Origin: Gluconacetobacter diazotrophicus PA1 5
GTDB lineage: Bacteria > Pseudomonadota > Alphaproteobacteria > Acetobacterales > Acetobacteraceae
DNA: 64,000 nucleotides
Direction: 5' to 3'
Assembly: GCF_000021325.1 (NCBI RefSeq)
Contig: NC_011365.1
Location: 1,460,501 to 1,524,500 of the forward strand
The translations under genes and the position numbers were made by a program. Shown here in pieces: positions 19,993-29,699 of this stretch. The notes beneath the pieces were generated by a model. That model saw only the letters and a program-made list of their open reading frames with translations. It had not been told where the DNA came from and ran no database searches. Every line of letters begins with the position of its first letter. Position 1 is the first letter of the stretch.

Positions 19993-20538
19993 TCACCCTG
20001 CCTGGCCCGCCGCACGCAGGCCGGTGCGATAGGTCCGCGCGCGTACGCGATAGGACAGGCTGGCCCGCTTCATCATCTCGGCATGCTCGGGCGTGATCGT
20101 GCCCACGATCCGGCCAGGCTGGCCGCGAATGACCGATCCGTCGGGAAAGTCCTTGCCCTCAGGGATCAGCGTGCCCGCGGCCACCAGGCAGTCCCGCCCG
20201 ATCCGCGCCCCGTTCATGATGACCGATCCCATGCCGATCAGCGACCCGTCGCCGATCCGGCAGCCATGCAGGACGACCATGTGACCCACCGTCACATCCG
20301 TGCCGATCAGCAGCGGGAAACCCGGGTCGGTATGCAGGACGGAATTGTCCTGCACGTTGCTGCCCGGTCCCACGACGATCGCCTCGCCATCGCCGCGCAG
20401 CACGGCGCCGAACCAGATGCTGGCGGCGGCCGCCACCGTAACGGCGCCGATCAGAGTCGCGTTCGGCGCCACGTAGCCCGCTTCGGGCGACAGGTCGGGC
20501 GCGCGGCCATCGAAATCATACAGCATCCTGTTTTTCAT
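19993..20538 (-). CDS. Gamma-carbonic-anhydrase-like hexapeptide protein (YrdA/PaaY/CaiE family)
   Basis: A 181-residue left-handed beta-helix protein. The three metal-binding histidines are recognisable in DNSVLHT, TVGHM and VVLHGC. RGDGEAIVVGPGSNVQDNSV and VIRGQPGRIVG complete the family signature. Members are carbonic anhydrases, the thioesterase PaaY, or CaiE of carnitine metabolism. The gene overlaps the 3' end of the upstream GntR regulator by 23 bases and is surely co-transcribed with it, which points to a role in the CoA-ester cluster rather than housekeeping CO2 hydration. Confidence 0.88.
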   Translation of the reverse strand: MKNRMLYDFDGRAPDLSPEAGYVAPNATLIGAVTVAAAASIWFGAVLRGDGEAIVVGPGSNVQDNSVLHTDPGFPLLIGTDVTVGHMVVLHGCRIGDGSLIGMGSVIMNGARIGRDCLVAAGTLIPEGKDFPDGSVIRGQPGRIVGTITPEHAEMMKRASLSYRVRARTYRTGLRAAGQAG

Positions 20539-21199
20539 CCCCGCCCAGCGCGGCCAGCGCGATCCGCGCGCTGGTCCCCGTGATGTGATCCTGCATCAGG
20601 CGCGACAGCAGCGCCCCGTCGCGCCGTGCCAGCGCATCCATGATCGCGGCATGCTCCGCCACCGCCACCGCCCAGTCGCTGTCGCATTTCTTCAGGATGA
20701 AGCGGCAGGAATGAATGCGGGTCAGAACCTGCTGATAGAGTTCCGACAGTGCGGGATTGGCGGCCATGGCGAAAATCGCTTCATGGATGCGCCGGTTCTG
20801 GCGCAGGTAGCGATGTTCGTCACGCCGTTCGTAACTGTCGATCATCTGTTCATGCAGGGTACGCAGATGCTGGATGTCGCGCGGCGTCACCCGCGCGCAG
20901 GCCAACGTGCCGGCCAGCCCTTCCAACGCGCCCATGATGGGGAAGAGATCGCGGATATCGGATTCCGTGATCTGGGCGACGATGGCGCCGCGGCGCGGCA
21001 GCAATTCGACCAGCCCCTCGGCCGCCAGCACCTTCAGCGCCTCGCGTAGCGGCGTGCGGGAAATGCCGAACCGGTCGCACAGGCCGCGTTCGGCGATTTT
21101 TTCACCCGGCACCAGCACGCCATCCAGGATCATGCCGCGCAATGCGGTCGTGACCGTATCGTGCAGGTTCAGGCGCGGGATACGGGTCGGCGACGTCAT
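20516..21199 (-). CDS. GntR-family regulator with FCD domain
   Basis: A 227-residue FadR-subfamily regulator. The winged helix covers about residues 8-75 (GEKIAERGLCDRFGISRTPLREAL). The FCD ligand domain has the metal-binding pattern with Asp/His at the R-N-RRIHEAIF helix and AEHAAIMDAL. Such regulators sense organic acids. It sits between the CaiE-like gene and the MFS permease, all leftwards. The palindrome TGGTATT-N10-AATACCA at 22759-22782, in the divergent promoter, is the natural candidate operator. Confidence 0.92.
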   Translation of the reverse strand: MTSPTRIPRLNLHDTVTTALRGMILDGVLVPGEKIAERGLCDRFGISRTPLREALKVLAAEGLVELLPRRGAIVAQITESDIRDLFPIMGALEGLAGTLACARVTPRDIQHLRTLHEQMIDSYERRDEHRYLRQNRRIHEAIFAMAANPALSELYQQVLTRIHSCRFILKKCDSDWAVAVAEHAAIMDALARRDGALLSRLMQDHITGTSARIALAALGGDEKQDAV

Positions 21200-21253
21200 G
21201 ACGAATATACTCTCGGGGTGGGTAGGCGGCAGGCCCTTGCGGCGGGCCGCATG

Positions 21254-22609
21254 TTAGCGTCCATGCGCGTTGCGGACAGTGTGAATCGGCAGCGTGGGCG
21301 CCCCCGGCCCGTCCGCCCGCGCGCCGGACGGCAGGAAATGGAAGGCCAGCCCGGCCCCGGCCAGCAACAGGACCACCGGGCCATAGAACGGCAGGCTGTA
21401 GCTGTGCGACACCTGGATGATCAGGCCGAAGGCGAAGGGCGACAGGATGCCGGCCACGGCCGAGCCGGTATTCATGATGCCGCTGCTGGTGCCGGCATAA
21501 CGGGGCGCCATGTCCATCGGGATCGCCCAGATCGGCCCGACCGTCAGTTCCAGGAAGAAGAAGGCGGACGCCAGCGCCAGGCCGACGACCGCCAGGTCAT
21601 GCACGAACAGGGCCGGCATCAGGCAGATCATCGAACCGATCATGCTGGTGATGATGACCTGGCGCCGCGCCTGCGGCAGGTTGCCGTGGCGGCGATACAG
21701 ATAATCGGTGAACAGGCCGCCGCACGTATCGCCGGCCACGCCCGCGGCGAACACGCCGAACGAGAACAGCGCCGTATGTTCCAGGTCCAGCCCGTACGCC
21801 TGCACGAAGAAACTGGGAAGCCACGTGATGTACAGCCACAATGTCCAGTTGTAGCAGAAATAGATCAGGGTCGCCGGCATCATCCCGCGGACCAGTTCGC
21901 CCCACGGCAGGTCGCGCAGCCCCGCCCCGCTCCCCTGGTCGATCACCGGCAGGTCGGCCAGGTCGGCCGGGGTGATGGCGGGGTGCTCGGCCGGCCGGTC
22001 GCGGAACGCCAGCGCCCAGGCCACGGTCCAGGCCAGACTGACGCAGCCCAGTGCCATGAACGCGCCGCGCCAGCCCAGCCATAGCGCGATCATCACCGTC
22101 AGCGGCGGCGTGATGGCGTTCGCCAGCCGCGACGAGGAATGCATCATCCCCTGGGCATAGCCGCGATGGGCCGACGGCACCCAGGCGGTGACGGCGCGCG
22201 TGGCGGCGGGAAAGGTCGCGCCCTCGCCGATACCCAGCAGCAGGCGGATCGCCAGCAGCGAGAACAATCCCCCGACCAGGCCGGTGGCGACCGTCGCCAC
22301 GCCCCAGATGACGCCGCACACGACCAGGGTCCGGCGCGCGCCCAGCCGGTCGGCGACGCAGCCCCCCAGGATCTGGAGCAGCGCATAGGGATAGCCGAAG
22401 GCCGACAGGGCCAGCCCCAGCTGGATGTTCGACAGATGCAGGTCCCGCGCCATCATCGGCGCCAGGGTCGAGATATTCACCCGGTCGACATAGGTAATGA
22501 AATACATCGCGCAGATCAGCCCGAAGATCCGGCCCGGAACGGTCGTGACGGTACGACGGAGATACGCGACAAGCGTCGCATTCGTGCCCATGGACATGGT
22601 CGGCCCCAT
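21254..22609 (-). CDS. MFS organic-anion permease (ACS family)
   Basis: About 451 residues and 12 TM. YFITYVDRVNISTLAPMMARDL is the hallmark of the anion:cation symporter family (hexuronate, galactonate, phthalate permeases). FGYPYALLQILGG, DRLGARRTL and FPAATRAVTAWVP also match. The family imports carboxylates with protons or sodium. Divergence from the CoA-transferase and crotonase suggests it brings in the acid they activate. Starts at 22609, 22597 or 22591 are all possible; 22609 follows AAGAACAAGA. Confidence 0.87.
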   Translation of the reverse strand: MGPTMSMGTNATLVAYLRRTVTTVPGRIFGLICAMYFITYVDRVNISTLAPMMARDLHLSNIQLGLALSAFGYPYALLQILGGCVADRLGARRTLVVCGVIWGVATVATGLVGGLFSLLAIRLLLGIGEGATFPAATRAVTAWVPSAHRGYAQGMMHSSSRLANAITPPLTVMIALWLGWRGAFMALGCVSLAWTVAWALAFRDRPAEHPAITPADLADLPVIDQGSGAGLRDLPWGELVRGMMPATLIYFCYNWTLWLYITWLPSFFVQAYGLDLEHTALFSFGVFAAGVAGDTCGGLFTDYLYRRHGNLPQARRQVIITSMIGSMICLMPALFVHDLAVVGLALASAFFFLELTVGPIWAIPMDMAPRYAGTSSGIMNTGSAVAGILSPFAFGLIIQVSHSYSLPFYGPVVLLLAGAGLAFHFLPSGARADGPGAPTLPIHTVRNAHGR

Positions 22610-22758
22610 TCTTGTTCTTTTTCTTGAACCTGCCGTCGCTGGGCAGATCGGCAGCATGACGGTGGCATTGCATCCCCCGGACCGGCCCCCCCCGGCCGGT
22701 CACAGAACGGAGTACGGTCGTCGCGCCCCCCTGTGGATGCTTGTGATGCCCCGTCGAA

Positions 22759-22782
22759 TGGTATTATGAATGCAAAATACCA
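22759..22782. promoter_or_regulatory. Candidate GntR/FCD operator
   Basis: Perfect 7-bp arms TGGTATT and AATACCA enclose 10 bases, 49 bases before the CoA-transferase start, in the divergent region 22610-22830. FCD-type GntR operators are often of TGGTAT/ATACCA form, so this fits the neighbouring regulator. Binding is inferred. Confidence 0.6.
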
Positions 22783-22830
22783 ACACCCGTCCACTCACGA
22801 AGACGGGAAGGAACAGGGAGATTCCCCACG

Positions 22831-24102
22831 ATGGACAGTATGCTCCAGGCTGACGCCCCGTCCCCCCATGATGACGACACCGCGCAGGCCGCGCCCGGCG
22901 CGGGCCGTCCGCTGCCGCTGGCGGGCATCCGTGTCCTGGACGTGACCCAGGTCATGGCCGGACCGGTCTGCACCATGCTGCTGGGCGACCTGGGGGCCGA
23001 CGTCGTCAAGATCGAACCGCCGGGGACGGGCGACCAGACGCGCAGCGCCATGGGGTTTCGCATGAAGGGCGACGACAGCATGGGATTCCTGAACATGAAC
23101 AGGAACAAGCGCAGCGTGGCCCTGAACCTGAAGAACGAGTCCGGCCGCGCCGTTTTCCTGGAAATGGTGAAAACCGCCGATATCGTCGTCGAGAATTACC
23201 GGCCGGGCGTGATGCGCAAGCTGGGGATCGATTACGAAACCCTGTCGCGGATCAATCCGCGCCTGGTCTATGCCAGCATCTCGGGCTTCGGCCAGACCGG
23301 CCCCTGGGCCCAGCGCCCGGGTTTCGACCTGATGGCGCAGGCGATGTCGGGGGTGATGAGCGTGACCGGCCATCCCGGCGGGCCGCCGGTGAAGGCCGGC
23401 GTGCCGGTGGCCGATATCGGCTGCGCGCTGTTCGCGACCTATGCGATCCTGGCCGCCTATATCGGGTGCGAGAAGACGGGGCGCGGCCAGTTCATCGATG
23501 CGTCGCTGTTCGATTCGGCGCTGGCCTTCTCGATATGGGATATCTCGGAATACTGGGGCAAGGGCACGATCCCCGAACCGCTGGGCACCGCCAACCGCAT
23601 GAGCGCGCCGTACCAGGCTGTCCGCGCCGCCGACGGATATTTCGTGATGGGGGCGACGAACCAGAAATTATGGGTCCAGCTCTGCACCGAACTGGACCGG
23701 AAGGACCTTCTGGACGATCCGCGCTTCGCCACGATTTCCGACCGGCTGGCCCATCGCGTGGCGCTGATCGAGGAACTGGAGAAGAGTTTCGCGACCCGCA
23801 CCGCCGAAGACTGGGTCGCGACCCTGCTGGCCAGGGGCATTCCGGCCGGCCGCATGAATACCTATCCCGAAGCGTTCGAGAGCGAGCATGGCATGTTCCG
23901 CGAGATGCGCATCGACATTCCCCATCCGGTCGAAGGCACGATCCCCAATATCGGCTTTCCCGTGAAGCTGCGCGGCACGCCGCAGGCCGTGCGCCGCCCC
24001 CCGCCGCTGCTGGGCCAGCACACGCACGAGGTCCTGGCCGAACGCGGCCTGTCGGATGACGCCATCGCGACCCTGGCGGCCGAGGGGGCCTTCGCGCCGT
24101 GA
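22831..24102 (+). CDS. CaiB/BaiF-type CoA-transferase
   Basis: A 423-residue family III CoA-transferase. After a 28-residue Ala/Pro-rich tail come LAGIRVLDVTQVMAGPVCTM, ADVVKIEPPGTGD and NRNKRSVALNLK. The catalytic Asp166 sits in RPGFDLMAQAMSG. The enzyme moves CoA between carboxylates; the substrate is not known. GGGAGATTCC precedes the ATG. The stop overlaps the crotonase GTG start by 4 bases, so the two are translationally coupled. It diverges from the ACS permease. Confidence 0.92.
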   Translation: MDSMLQADAPSPHDDDTAQAAPGAGRPLPLAGIRVLDVTQVMAGPVCTMLLGDLGADVVKIEPPGTGDQTRSAMGFRMKGDDSMGFLNMNRNKRSVALNLKNESGRAVFLEMVKTADIVVENYRPGVMRKLGIDYETLSRINPRLVYASISGFGQTGPWAQRPGFDLMAQAMSGVMSVTGHPGGPPVKAGVPVADIGCALFATYAILAAYIGCEKTGRGQFIDASLFDSALAFSIWDISEYWGKGTIPEPLGTANRMSAPYQAVRAADGYFVMGATNQKLWVQLCTELDRKDLLDDPRFATISDRLAHRVALIEELEKSFATRTAEDWVATLLARGIPAGRMNTYPEAFESEHGMFREMRIDIPHPVEGTIPNIGFPVKLRGTPQAVRRPPPLLGQHTHEVLAERGLSDDAIATLAAEGAFAP

Positions 24103-24926
24103 CCGGCGCGAGAGACGGGCACGCCGGTCACGGCGCGACAGACGAGCGCGCCGCCGCCGGCCGGGTTCGGCTGGCGATCGACCAGGACGTGGCCCACATC
24201 ACCTTCGACCGGCCGGCGGCGCGCAATGCGATGACGTGGGCGATGTATGCCGATCTGGCGGACGCGATCGCGCGGATCGGCGATACGCCCTCGGTCCGGA
24301 TCGCTGTCCTGCGCGGCGCGGGGGGCAAGGCCTTCGTGGCCGGCACCGACATCGCGCAGTTCCACGCCTTCCGCACGGGCGAGGACGGCGTGGCGTACGA
24401 ACGGAAGATCGATTCCTGCATCACGGCATTGGATCGGATCGGCGTGCCCACCCTGGCGGTCGTCGAGGGCTATGCCGTGGGCGGTGGACTGGCGATCGCC
24501 AATGCCTGCGATTTCCGCATCGCGGCGGCGGGGGCCCGGTTCGGGGTGCCCATCGCGCGCACGTTGGGCAACTGCCTGTCGGCGGCGAATGTCGCGCGGC
24601 TGGAACGGGGGCTGGGCGTGGCCTGGGTCAAGCGGATGCTGCTGCTGGCCGAAATGCCGACCGCCGAGGACCTGGCGCCGACGGGCTATCTGTGTGCCGT
24701 CACCGCGCCCGGGGAACTGGACGGTGCCGTCAGCAGGATCTGCCGCCGGATTTGCGACCATGCCCCCATCACCATCGACGTCACACGGGAAACGGTACGC
24801 CGGCTGGAAGGCGGCGCGGCGCCGGATATCTCCGACCTCATCAGCCGCTGCTACGGCAGCGCCGACTTCCATCGCGGGGTCGCGGCGTTCGGAACCGGCA
24901 CGCCCCCGCGATGGGAGGGGCGCTGA
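24099..24926 (+). CDS. Crotonase-family protein (enoyl-CoA hydratase/isomerase-like)
   Basis: A 275-residue crotonase fold. The two oxyanion-hole stretches are GGKAFVAGTDIAQF and YAVGGGLAIANACDFRIA. At the usual hydratase Glu position the sequence reads RFGVPIART (Ile152) where active hydratases have PE, so simple hydratase chemistry is doubtful. Isomerase, decarboxylase or hydrolase activity would be alternatives. It starts with GTG inside the CoA-transferase stop (GTGA). The next gene, dnaE2, is convergent only 8 bases away. Confidence 0.88.
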   Translation: MTGARDGHAGHGATDERAAAGRVRLAIDQDVAHITFDRPAARNAMTWAMYADLADAIARIGDTPSVRIAVLRGAGGKAFVAGTDIAQFHAFRTGEDGVAYERKIDSCITALDRIGVPTLAVVEGYAVGGGLAIANACDFRIAAAGARFGVPIARTLGNCLSAANVARLERGLGVAWVKRMLLLAEMPTAEDLAPTGYLCAVTAPGELDGAVSRICRRICDHAPITIDVTRETVRRLEGGAAPDISDLISRCYGSADFHRGVAAFGTGTPPRWEGR

Positions 24927-24934
24927 GAAGAATC

Positions 24935-27900
24935 CTAACGGAAATCCCGGGCGGGAATAACCGGTACCATTCCCGCCCGCAGGTCCGCGCGGCCGATTTC
25001 CGACAGCAGGGGGGTCAGGTCTTCCAGGTGCTCGGTGATGACGTGGATGACCTCGCCCTCGCGCTGCAGGCGGCCGTGGCAGGCCAGCAGGCTGGCCGAC
25101 AGGACGATCCGCCGCTGGGCGGCAATCCGGTCCTTCCACAGGACCAGGTTGGCCATGCCGGTTTCATCCTCGATCGTCATGAACAGCACGCCCTGCGCCG
25201 TGCCCGGCCGCTGCCGCATCAGGACCAGTCCGGGCACCACCACCCGCCGCCCGTCACGCAGGGCGCGCAGGTCGGCGCACGCGATCATGCCGCGATCGCG
25301 CAGCCCGTCCCGCAGGAACGCCACCGGATGGCGGCGCAGGGTCAGGCCGGTGGCGTGGTAATCCTCGACCACCTCCTGCCCCTCGGTCATCGCCGTCAGC
25401 GGGACGGACGGTTCGACGCATTCGGGCAATGGCCGGTTGAGCCCCCGGTCGGCGGCCGCGAACAGCGGCAGCGGAGACTCCGCCAGTCCCTTGATATCCC
25501 ACAGCGCCGCCCGGCGGTCCCGCCCCAGCGCGTGGAAGGCGTCGGCCTGGGCCAGGCATTCCAGCGCGTCGGGGCCCAGGCCGGACCGGCGCCAGACATC
25601 CTCGATCCCGTCATAGGGGGGCATGCGGCTGGCCACCAGGCGGGCCGCATCCGTGTTGGACAGGCCCTTGACCATCCGCAGCCCCAGCCGGACGGCCGTA
25701 CTTCGCCCTGGTGCGCGTTCCAGCGTGCAGTCCCAGCGCGACGCATTCACGCAGACCGGGTGGACCGTCACGCCGTGATTGCGCGCATCGCGCACGATCT
25801 GGGCCGGGCGGTAGAATCCCATTGGCTGGCTGTTCAGCAGGGCGGCGCAGAACACGTCCGGGTAATGGCATTTCATCCAGGACGAGGCATAGGCGATCAG
25901 CGCGAAGGACGCCGCGTGGCTTTCGGGAAAGCCGTACGATCCGAATCCTTCAAGCTGGCGAAAGATCCGTTCGGCGAAATCGCGCGGATAATGCCGTGCC
26001 ATCATGCCGTCGATCAGACGGTCGCGGAAATAGGTGACGGTGCCATGGCCGCGAAACGTGCCCATGGCGCGGCGCAGCGCATCGGCCTCGCCCGGCGTGA
26101 AGCCGGCGCAGCGGATGGCGATCTGCATCGCCTGTTCCTGAAAAAGCGGGACGCCCAGCGTCTTGTGCAGGATATCCCTCAGTTCCGGCGACGGATAGTC
26201 CACCAGCGACCGGTCGGCGCGCCGTTGCAGGTAGGGATGCACCATGTCGCCCTGGATCGGGCCGGGGCGGACGATCGCGACCTGGATCACCAGATCATAG
26301 AATTCCCGGGGCTTCATGCGCGGCAGCATCGCCATCTGCGCGCGGCTTTCGATCTGGAACGTGCCGATCGTGTCGGCGCGGCTGATCATGGCGTAGGTGT
26401 CCGCGTCACCTGGCGGGATGCCCGACAGGGTCAGCCGTTTTCCGTAATGGTCTTCCAGCATGTCGAACGCGCGGCGCATGCAGCCCAGCATGCCCAGCCC
26501 CAGCACGTCGACCTTCATGAAGCGCAGCGTGTCGATATCGTCCTTGTCCCAGACGATGATCTGCCGGTCGTCCATCGCCGCCGGCTGGATCGGCACCAGG
26601 TCGTCCAGCCGGTCGCGGGTCAGCACGAAGCCGCCCGGATGGGTGCCCAACTGCCGGGGAAAGCCGATCAGTTCCCCCGCCAGTTGCAGCGTCAGCAGCA
26701 GACGCCGGTTGCGCAGGTTCAACCCCAGTTCCCGCGCCCGTTCATGAAACGCGTCCTCGTCGAACGACAGGGCGCCCAGATGGGTGGACAGCAGGCCCGT
26801 GACGTCGGCCGGCAGGCCCAGCACCTTGCCCACGTCGCGCAACGCCCCGCGCGCGCGATAGCGCATGGTGGTGGCGCACAGGGCGGCGCGGTCCCGGCCA
26901 TAGCGACGATAGATCCACTGAATGACCTCCTCGCGCCGCTCGCTTTCGAAATCGACGTCGATATCGGGCGGTTCCTGGCGTTCGGCCGATACGAAGCGTT
27001 CGAACAGCAGGTTCGACGAGGCCGGATCGATCTCCGTGATGCCCAGCACGAAACAGACGGCGGAATTCGCCGCCGACCCCCGCCCCTGGCACAGGATACC
27101 CTGCGACCGCGCCTGACGGACGATGGTATGCACCGTCAGGAAATAGGGCGCATAATGCAGGTCGCGGATCAGGCCGAGTTCGTACTCCACCTGCCGCCGC
27201 ACCGGATCAGGCGCCCCGGCGGGATAGCGGTCGCGCAGGGCGGCGCGGGCCAGCCGTTCCAGGCGGTCCTGCGGGGTCTCGGACGGATCGTCGCTTTCCT
27301 CGGGATACTGGTAGCGCAGGTCGGCCGGCGAGAAGGTGCAGCGTGCCGCGATCTCCCGCGTCCGCGCCAGGGCGGCGGGATGTGCTGCATACAGCACCGC
27401 CATCTCGGCCGGGGATTTCAGGTGCCGATCGGCATAAGCCTCGCGCCCCTGCCCCAGTTCGTCGATCGTGCAGCCGGTGCGGATGCAGGTCAGGACGTCC
27501 TGCAGCATCGCCCGGGCCGGTTCGTGATACAGCACGTCGCCCGTCACCACATCGGCCACGCCGGCCGCTCGCGCCATCTCTGCCAGGCGATGCAGCCGCA
27601 CGGCATCGCCTGGCCGGCGGCGCAGGGTCAGCGCCAGATAGCCCCGGTCGCCGCACAGCGCGCGCAGCCAGTCCAGGTCCCGCGCCAGGGCCGCGTCCGG
27701 ATCGTCCGGCAGCAGGATCAGGATCAGCCCGTCGGTCGCCCTGTGCAGATCCGCGCGGCGCAGCCCCGGGGCCGTGCCGTCAGCGGCCTTGCGCTTCGAT
27801 GCGGTCAGCAGCCGGCACAGGCGCCCCCAGGCAGCACGGTCGGTCGGATAGGCCAGCAAAGGCGGCCCGTCCCGCAGGACCAGCCGGCACCCGACCACCA

Positions 27901-28144
27901 GCCGCACCCCGTGTTTTTCCGCCGCCTTCCAGGACTGCACGATGCCGGCGACGCCGTCATGATCGACGATCCCCAGCGCCGCATGGCCCAGTGCCCGCGC
28001 CCGGGCGAACAGTTCATCCGGGTGGCTGGCGCCGCGCAGGAAGGAATAATTCGTGACGGCCTGCAGTTCGGCATAACTTGGCAAGGATTCTTCTTTTTCT
28101 GAAGAAAAATAAGCAAAAAGACTTTTATCTGTTATGAGATTCAT
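24935..28144 (-). CDS. dnaE2: Error-prone DNA polymerase DnaE2 (ImuC)
   Basis: A 1069-residue C-family polymerase, the catalytic partner of ImuA and ImuB in SOS mutagenesis across lesions. The PHP domain is N-terminal ([31 protein letters not shown]). Polymerase motifs include [19 protein letters not shown] and [19 protein letters not shown] (catalytic Asp pair). A C-terminal OB fold follows. It lacks the beta-clamp-rich tail of the replicative DnaE. The first 25 codons are AT-rich, unlike the rest. It is third in imuA-imuB-dnaE2, 70 bases after imuB. Confidence 0.96.
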   Translation of the reverse strand: MNLITDKSLFAYFSSEKEESLPSYAELQAVTNYSFLRGASHPDELFARARALGHAALGIVDHDGVAGIVQSWKAAEKHGVRLVVGCRLVLRDGPPLLAYPTDRAAWGRLCRLLTASKRKAADGTAPGLRRADLHRATDGLILILLPDDPDAALARDLDWLRALCGDRGYLALTLRRRPGDAVRLHRLAEMARAAGVADVVTGDVLYHEPARAMLQDVLTCIRTGCTIDELGQGREAYADRHLKSPAEMAVLYAAHPAALARTREIAARCTFSPADLRYQYPEESDDPSETPQDRLERLARAALRDRYPAGAPDPVRRQVEYELGLIRDLHYAPYFLTVHTIVRQARSQGILCQGRGSAANSAVCFVLGITEIDPASSNLLFERFVSAERQEPPDIDVDFESERREEVIQWIYRRYGRDRAALCATTMRYRARGALRDVGKVLGLPADVTGLLSTHLGALSFDEDAFHERARELGLNLRNRRLLLTLQLAGELIGFPRQLGTHPGGFVLTRDRLDDLVPIQPAAMDDRQIIVWDKDDIDTLRFMKVDVLGLGMLGCMRRAFDMLEDHYGKRLTLSGIPPGDADTYAMISRADTIGTFQIESRAQMAMLPRMKPREFYDLVIQVAIVRPGPIQGDMVHPYLQRRADRSLVDYPSPELRDILHKTLGVPLFQEQAMQIAIRCAGFTPGEADALRRAMGTFRGHGTVTYFRDRLIDGMMARHYPRDFAERIFRQLEGFGSYGFPESHAASFALIAYASSWMKCHYPDVFCAALLNSQPMGFYRPAQIVRDARNHGVTVHPVCVNASRWDCTLERAPGRSTAVRLGLRMVKGLSNTDAARLVASRMPPYDGIEDVWRRSGLGPDALECLAQADAFHALGRDRRAALWDIKGLAESPLPLFAAADRGLNRPLPECVEPSVPLTAMTEGQEVVEDYHATGLTLRRHPVAFLRDGLRDRGMIACADLRALRDGRRVVVPGLVLMRQRPGTAQGVLFMTIEDETGMANLVLWKDRIAAQRRIVLSASLLACHGRLQREGEVIHVITEHLEDLTPLLSEIGRADLRAGMVPVIPARDFR

Positions 28145-28187
28145 GACGATCCCGGCACATAACTATAAAATTAATAAAAGTTTTTTG

Positions 28188-28209
28188 GTTCTTTTTTTCA
28201 AAAAAGAAC
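28188..28209. repeat. AT-rich inverted repeat between imuB and dnaE2
   Basis: GTTCTTTTTT and AAAAAAGAAC, perfect 10-bp arms with a 2-base gap, inside a 100-base AT-rich island. It may act as an attenuator or processing site between imuB and dnaE2. It does not match the spaced LexA box. Confidence 0.5.
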
Positions 28210-28214
28210 AACTC

Positions 28215-29699
28215 TTAAAATAATCCATGCAAAAACCAGCAGGGCACGGCAGTCCGAAACAGCCAGAAGCGGCGGCCGCCATCGTCCTCGACGATCCAGT
28301 AGTCGCGCACCGGATCATCCTGGGCACGGTGCCACCATTCCCCCCGAACCCGCTCCGGCCCATCGGTCCGCGCCACGGCATGGGTCCGGCCGCGCCAGGT
28401 GAAGGCGCGCGGCGGATGGTCGGGCAGCAGCGCGATCACCCGGACCGGTTCGGGGGCGGCCAACAGGCGGATCGGGCGCGGCCAGGGGACATGCCAGGGG
28501 GCGGCAGGGCGACCCGCCGCCGGCATGCGGCGCTGGCCGCGTTCGGGTATGTGGGTCGCCACCGCATCCAGGCGAAAGACCCGCCCGGGGCCCAGCCGGT
28601 TGGCCAGCCGGTCGGCCAGGGCCGACAGCGCCTCCTCTCGTTCGGCGTCGCCGGATTCCCCCGTGCCCCTTTGGGCCGGCATCATCCGTTCGGCGGCGGA
28701 GACCAGCAGATGCATCGCCTCGACCCCGAATCCAGGGTCCACGTCCCCGATCCGCTCCACCAGCAGCCGGCCGAGATGCGCCGGATCGTGAACCGCCCGC
28801 GCCGTGCCGACGCGCACCGCGCAGGCCGTGCCGTCCACCCGTTCGCAGATCAGGTCCAGCCGCCGCGCGCCCATCCCCCGCCCCCGCAAGGTGGCGCAGA
28901 GATCGGCCAGCAGCACGTCGATCACGACGCGAAAGGATTCGGGGGTGGAGAGCGGCTCCACGAAGCCGCGCCGGGCCTGCATGGCATCGGGCGCCAGGAC
29001 CGGGCGGATCGGTTCCGCCACTTGGCCCGATGCCTGGTCCAGCCGCGCCAGCAACCGGGGGCCGAAACGGCGGGCCAGCGGCGCGCGCGGGGCCGCGCGC
29101 AGCGCACCGATGCGGCCCAACCCCAGCCGATGCAGCATGTCGGCGGTACGCGGCGCGATCCGCAGGGCCTCGACCGGCAGGGGGTCCAGCGCCGCCTGAT
29201 GGCCACCCGGCGGCACGACGGCCAGCCGCGCCCTTCCATGCCGGGCCAGCGCGTGCGCCGCCCCCGGCGTATCGGCGATCGCGGCCCGGCCGGACAGGCC
29301 GCGCCGCCCCAGGCCGTCCAGCAGCCGGGCCAGCATCGCGGATTCGCCGCCATGCAGATGGGCACAGCCCGTCGCGTCGATCCAGATCCCATCCGCCCCG
29401 TCCGGCGCGGTCAGCGGCGCCATCCACAGACACCACCGGACCAGCCCCGCCAGGGCGGCCGCGTCCTGTTCGGGGGCCGCCGGCATGACCAGCAGGCCGG
29501 GAACCAGCGCCTGGGCCTGGGCCAGGGGCTGGCCGGGCGTTACGCCCCGGGCGCGTGCCGCCGCGTCGGCCGCCGCGATCACCTGTCGCCGCCCGTCATG
29601 CGACCGCGTGACCAGCGGCTGGTCCGGCGGCACCCCGTGTTGCCGCCGCAGCCGTTCGACCGGCAGGAACGGCAGCCAGAGCGAGACGATGCGGCGCAT
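28215..29699 (-). CDS. imuB: Y-family polymerase-like protein ImuB
   Basis: A 494-residue Y-family homologue. The N-terminus RRIVSLWLPFLPVERLRR is typical of ImuB, as is the lack of a full acidic catalytic triad: GIWIDATGCAHLHGG replaces the usual SxDE motif. ImuB is an inactive polymerase that binds the beta clamp and recruits DnaE2. The little-finger region and C-terminal WWHRAQDDPVRDYWIVEDDG block are both present. It overlaps imuA by 104 bases. Confidence 0.94.
   Translation of the reverse strand: MRRIVSLWLPFLPVERLRRQHGVPPDQPLVTRSHDGRRQVIAAADAAARARGVTPGQPLAQAQALVPGLLVMPAAPEQDAAALAGLVRWCLWMAPLTAPDGADGIWIDATGCAHLHGGESAMLARLLDGLGRRGLSGRAAIADTPGAAHALARHGRARLAVVPPGGHQAALDPLPVEALRIAPRTADMLHRLGLGRIGALRAAPRAPLARRFGPRLLARLDQASGQVAEPIRPVLAPDAMQARRGFVEPLSTPESFRVVIDVLLADLCATLRGRGMGARRLDLICERVDGTACAVRVGTARAVHDPAHLGRLLVERIGDVDPGFGVEAMHLLVSAAERMMPAQRGTGESGDAEREEALSALADRLANRLGPGRVFRLDAVATHIPERGQRRMPAAGRPAAPWHVPWPRPIRLLAAPEPVRVIALLPDHPPRAFTWRGRTHAVARTDGPERVRGEWWHRAQDDPVRDYWIVEDDGGRRFWLFRTAVPCWFLHGLF

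Noticed and set aside
24056-28102. A 1348-codon reading frame on the plus strand
   Set aside because: It is the antisense of dnaE2. The composition is Arg/Gln/His-rich, there is no recognisable domain, and the minus-strand protein is a clear DnaE2.
28188-28209. Inverted repeat read as a LexA box for dnaE2
   Set aside because: The GTTC and GAAC arms are in inverted, not direct, orientation and with the wrong spacing. The true SOS box is at 30411-30425.
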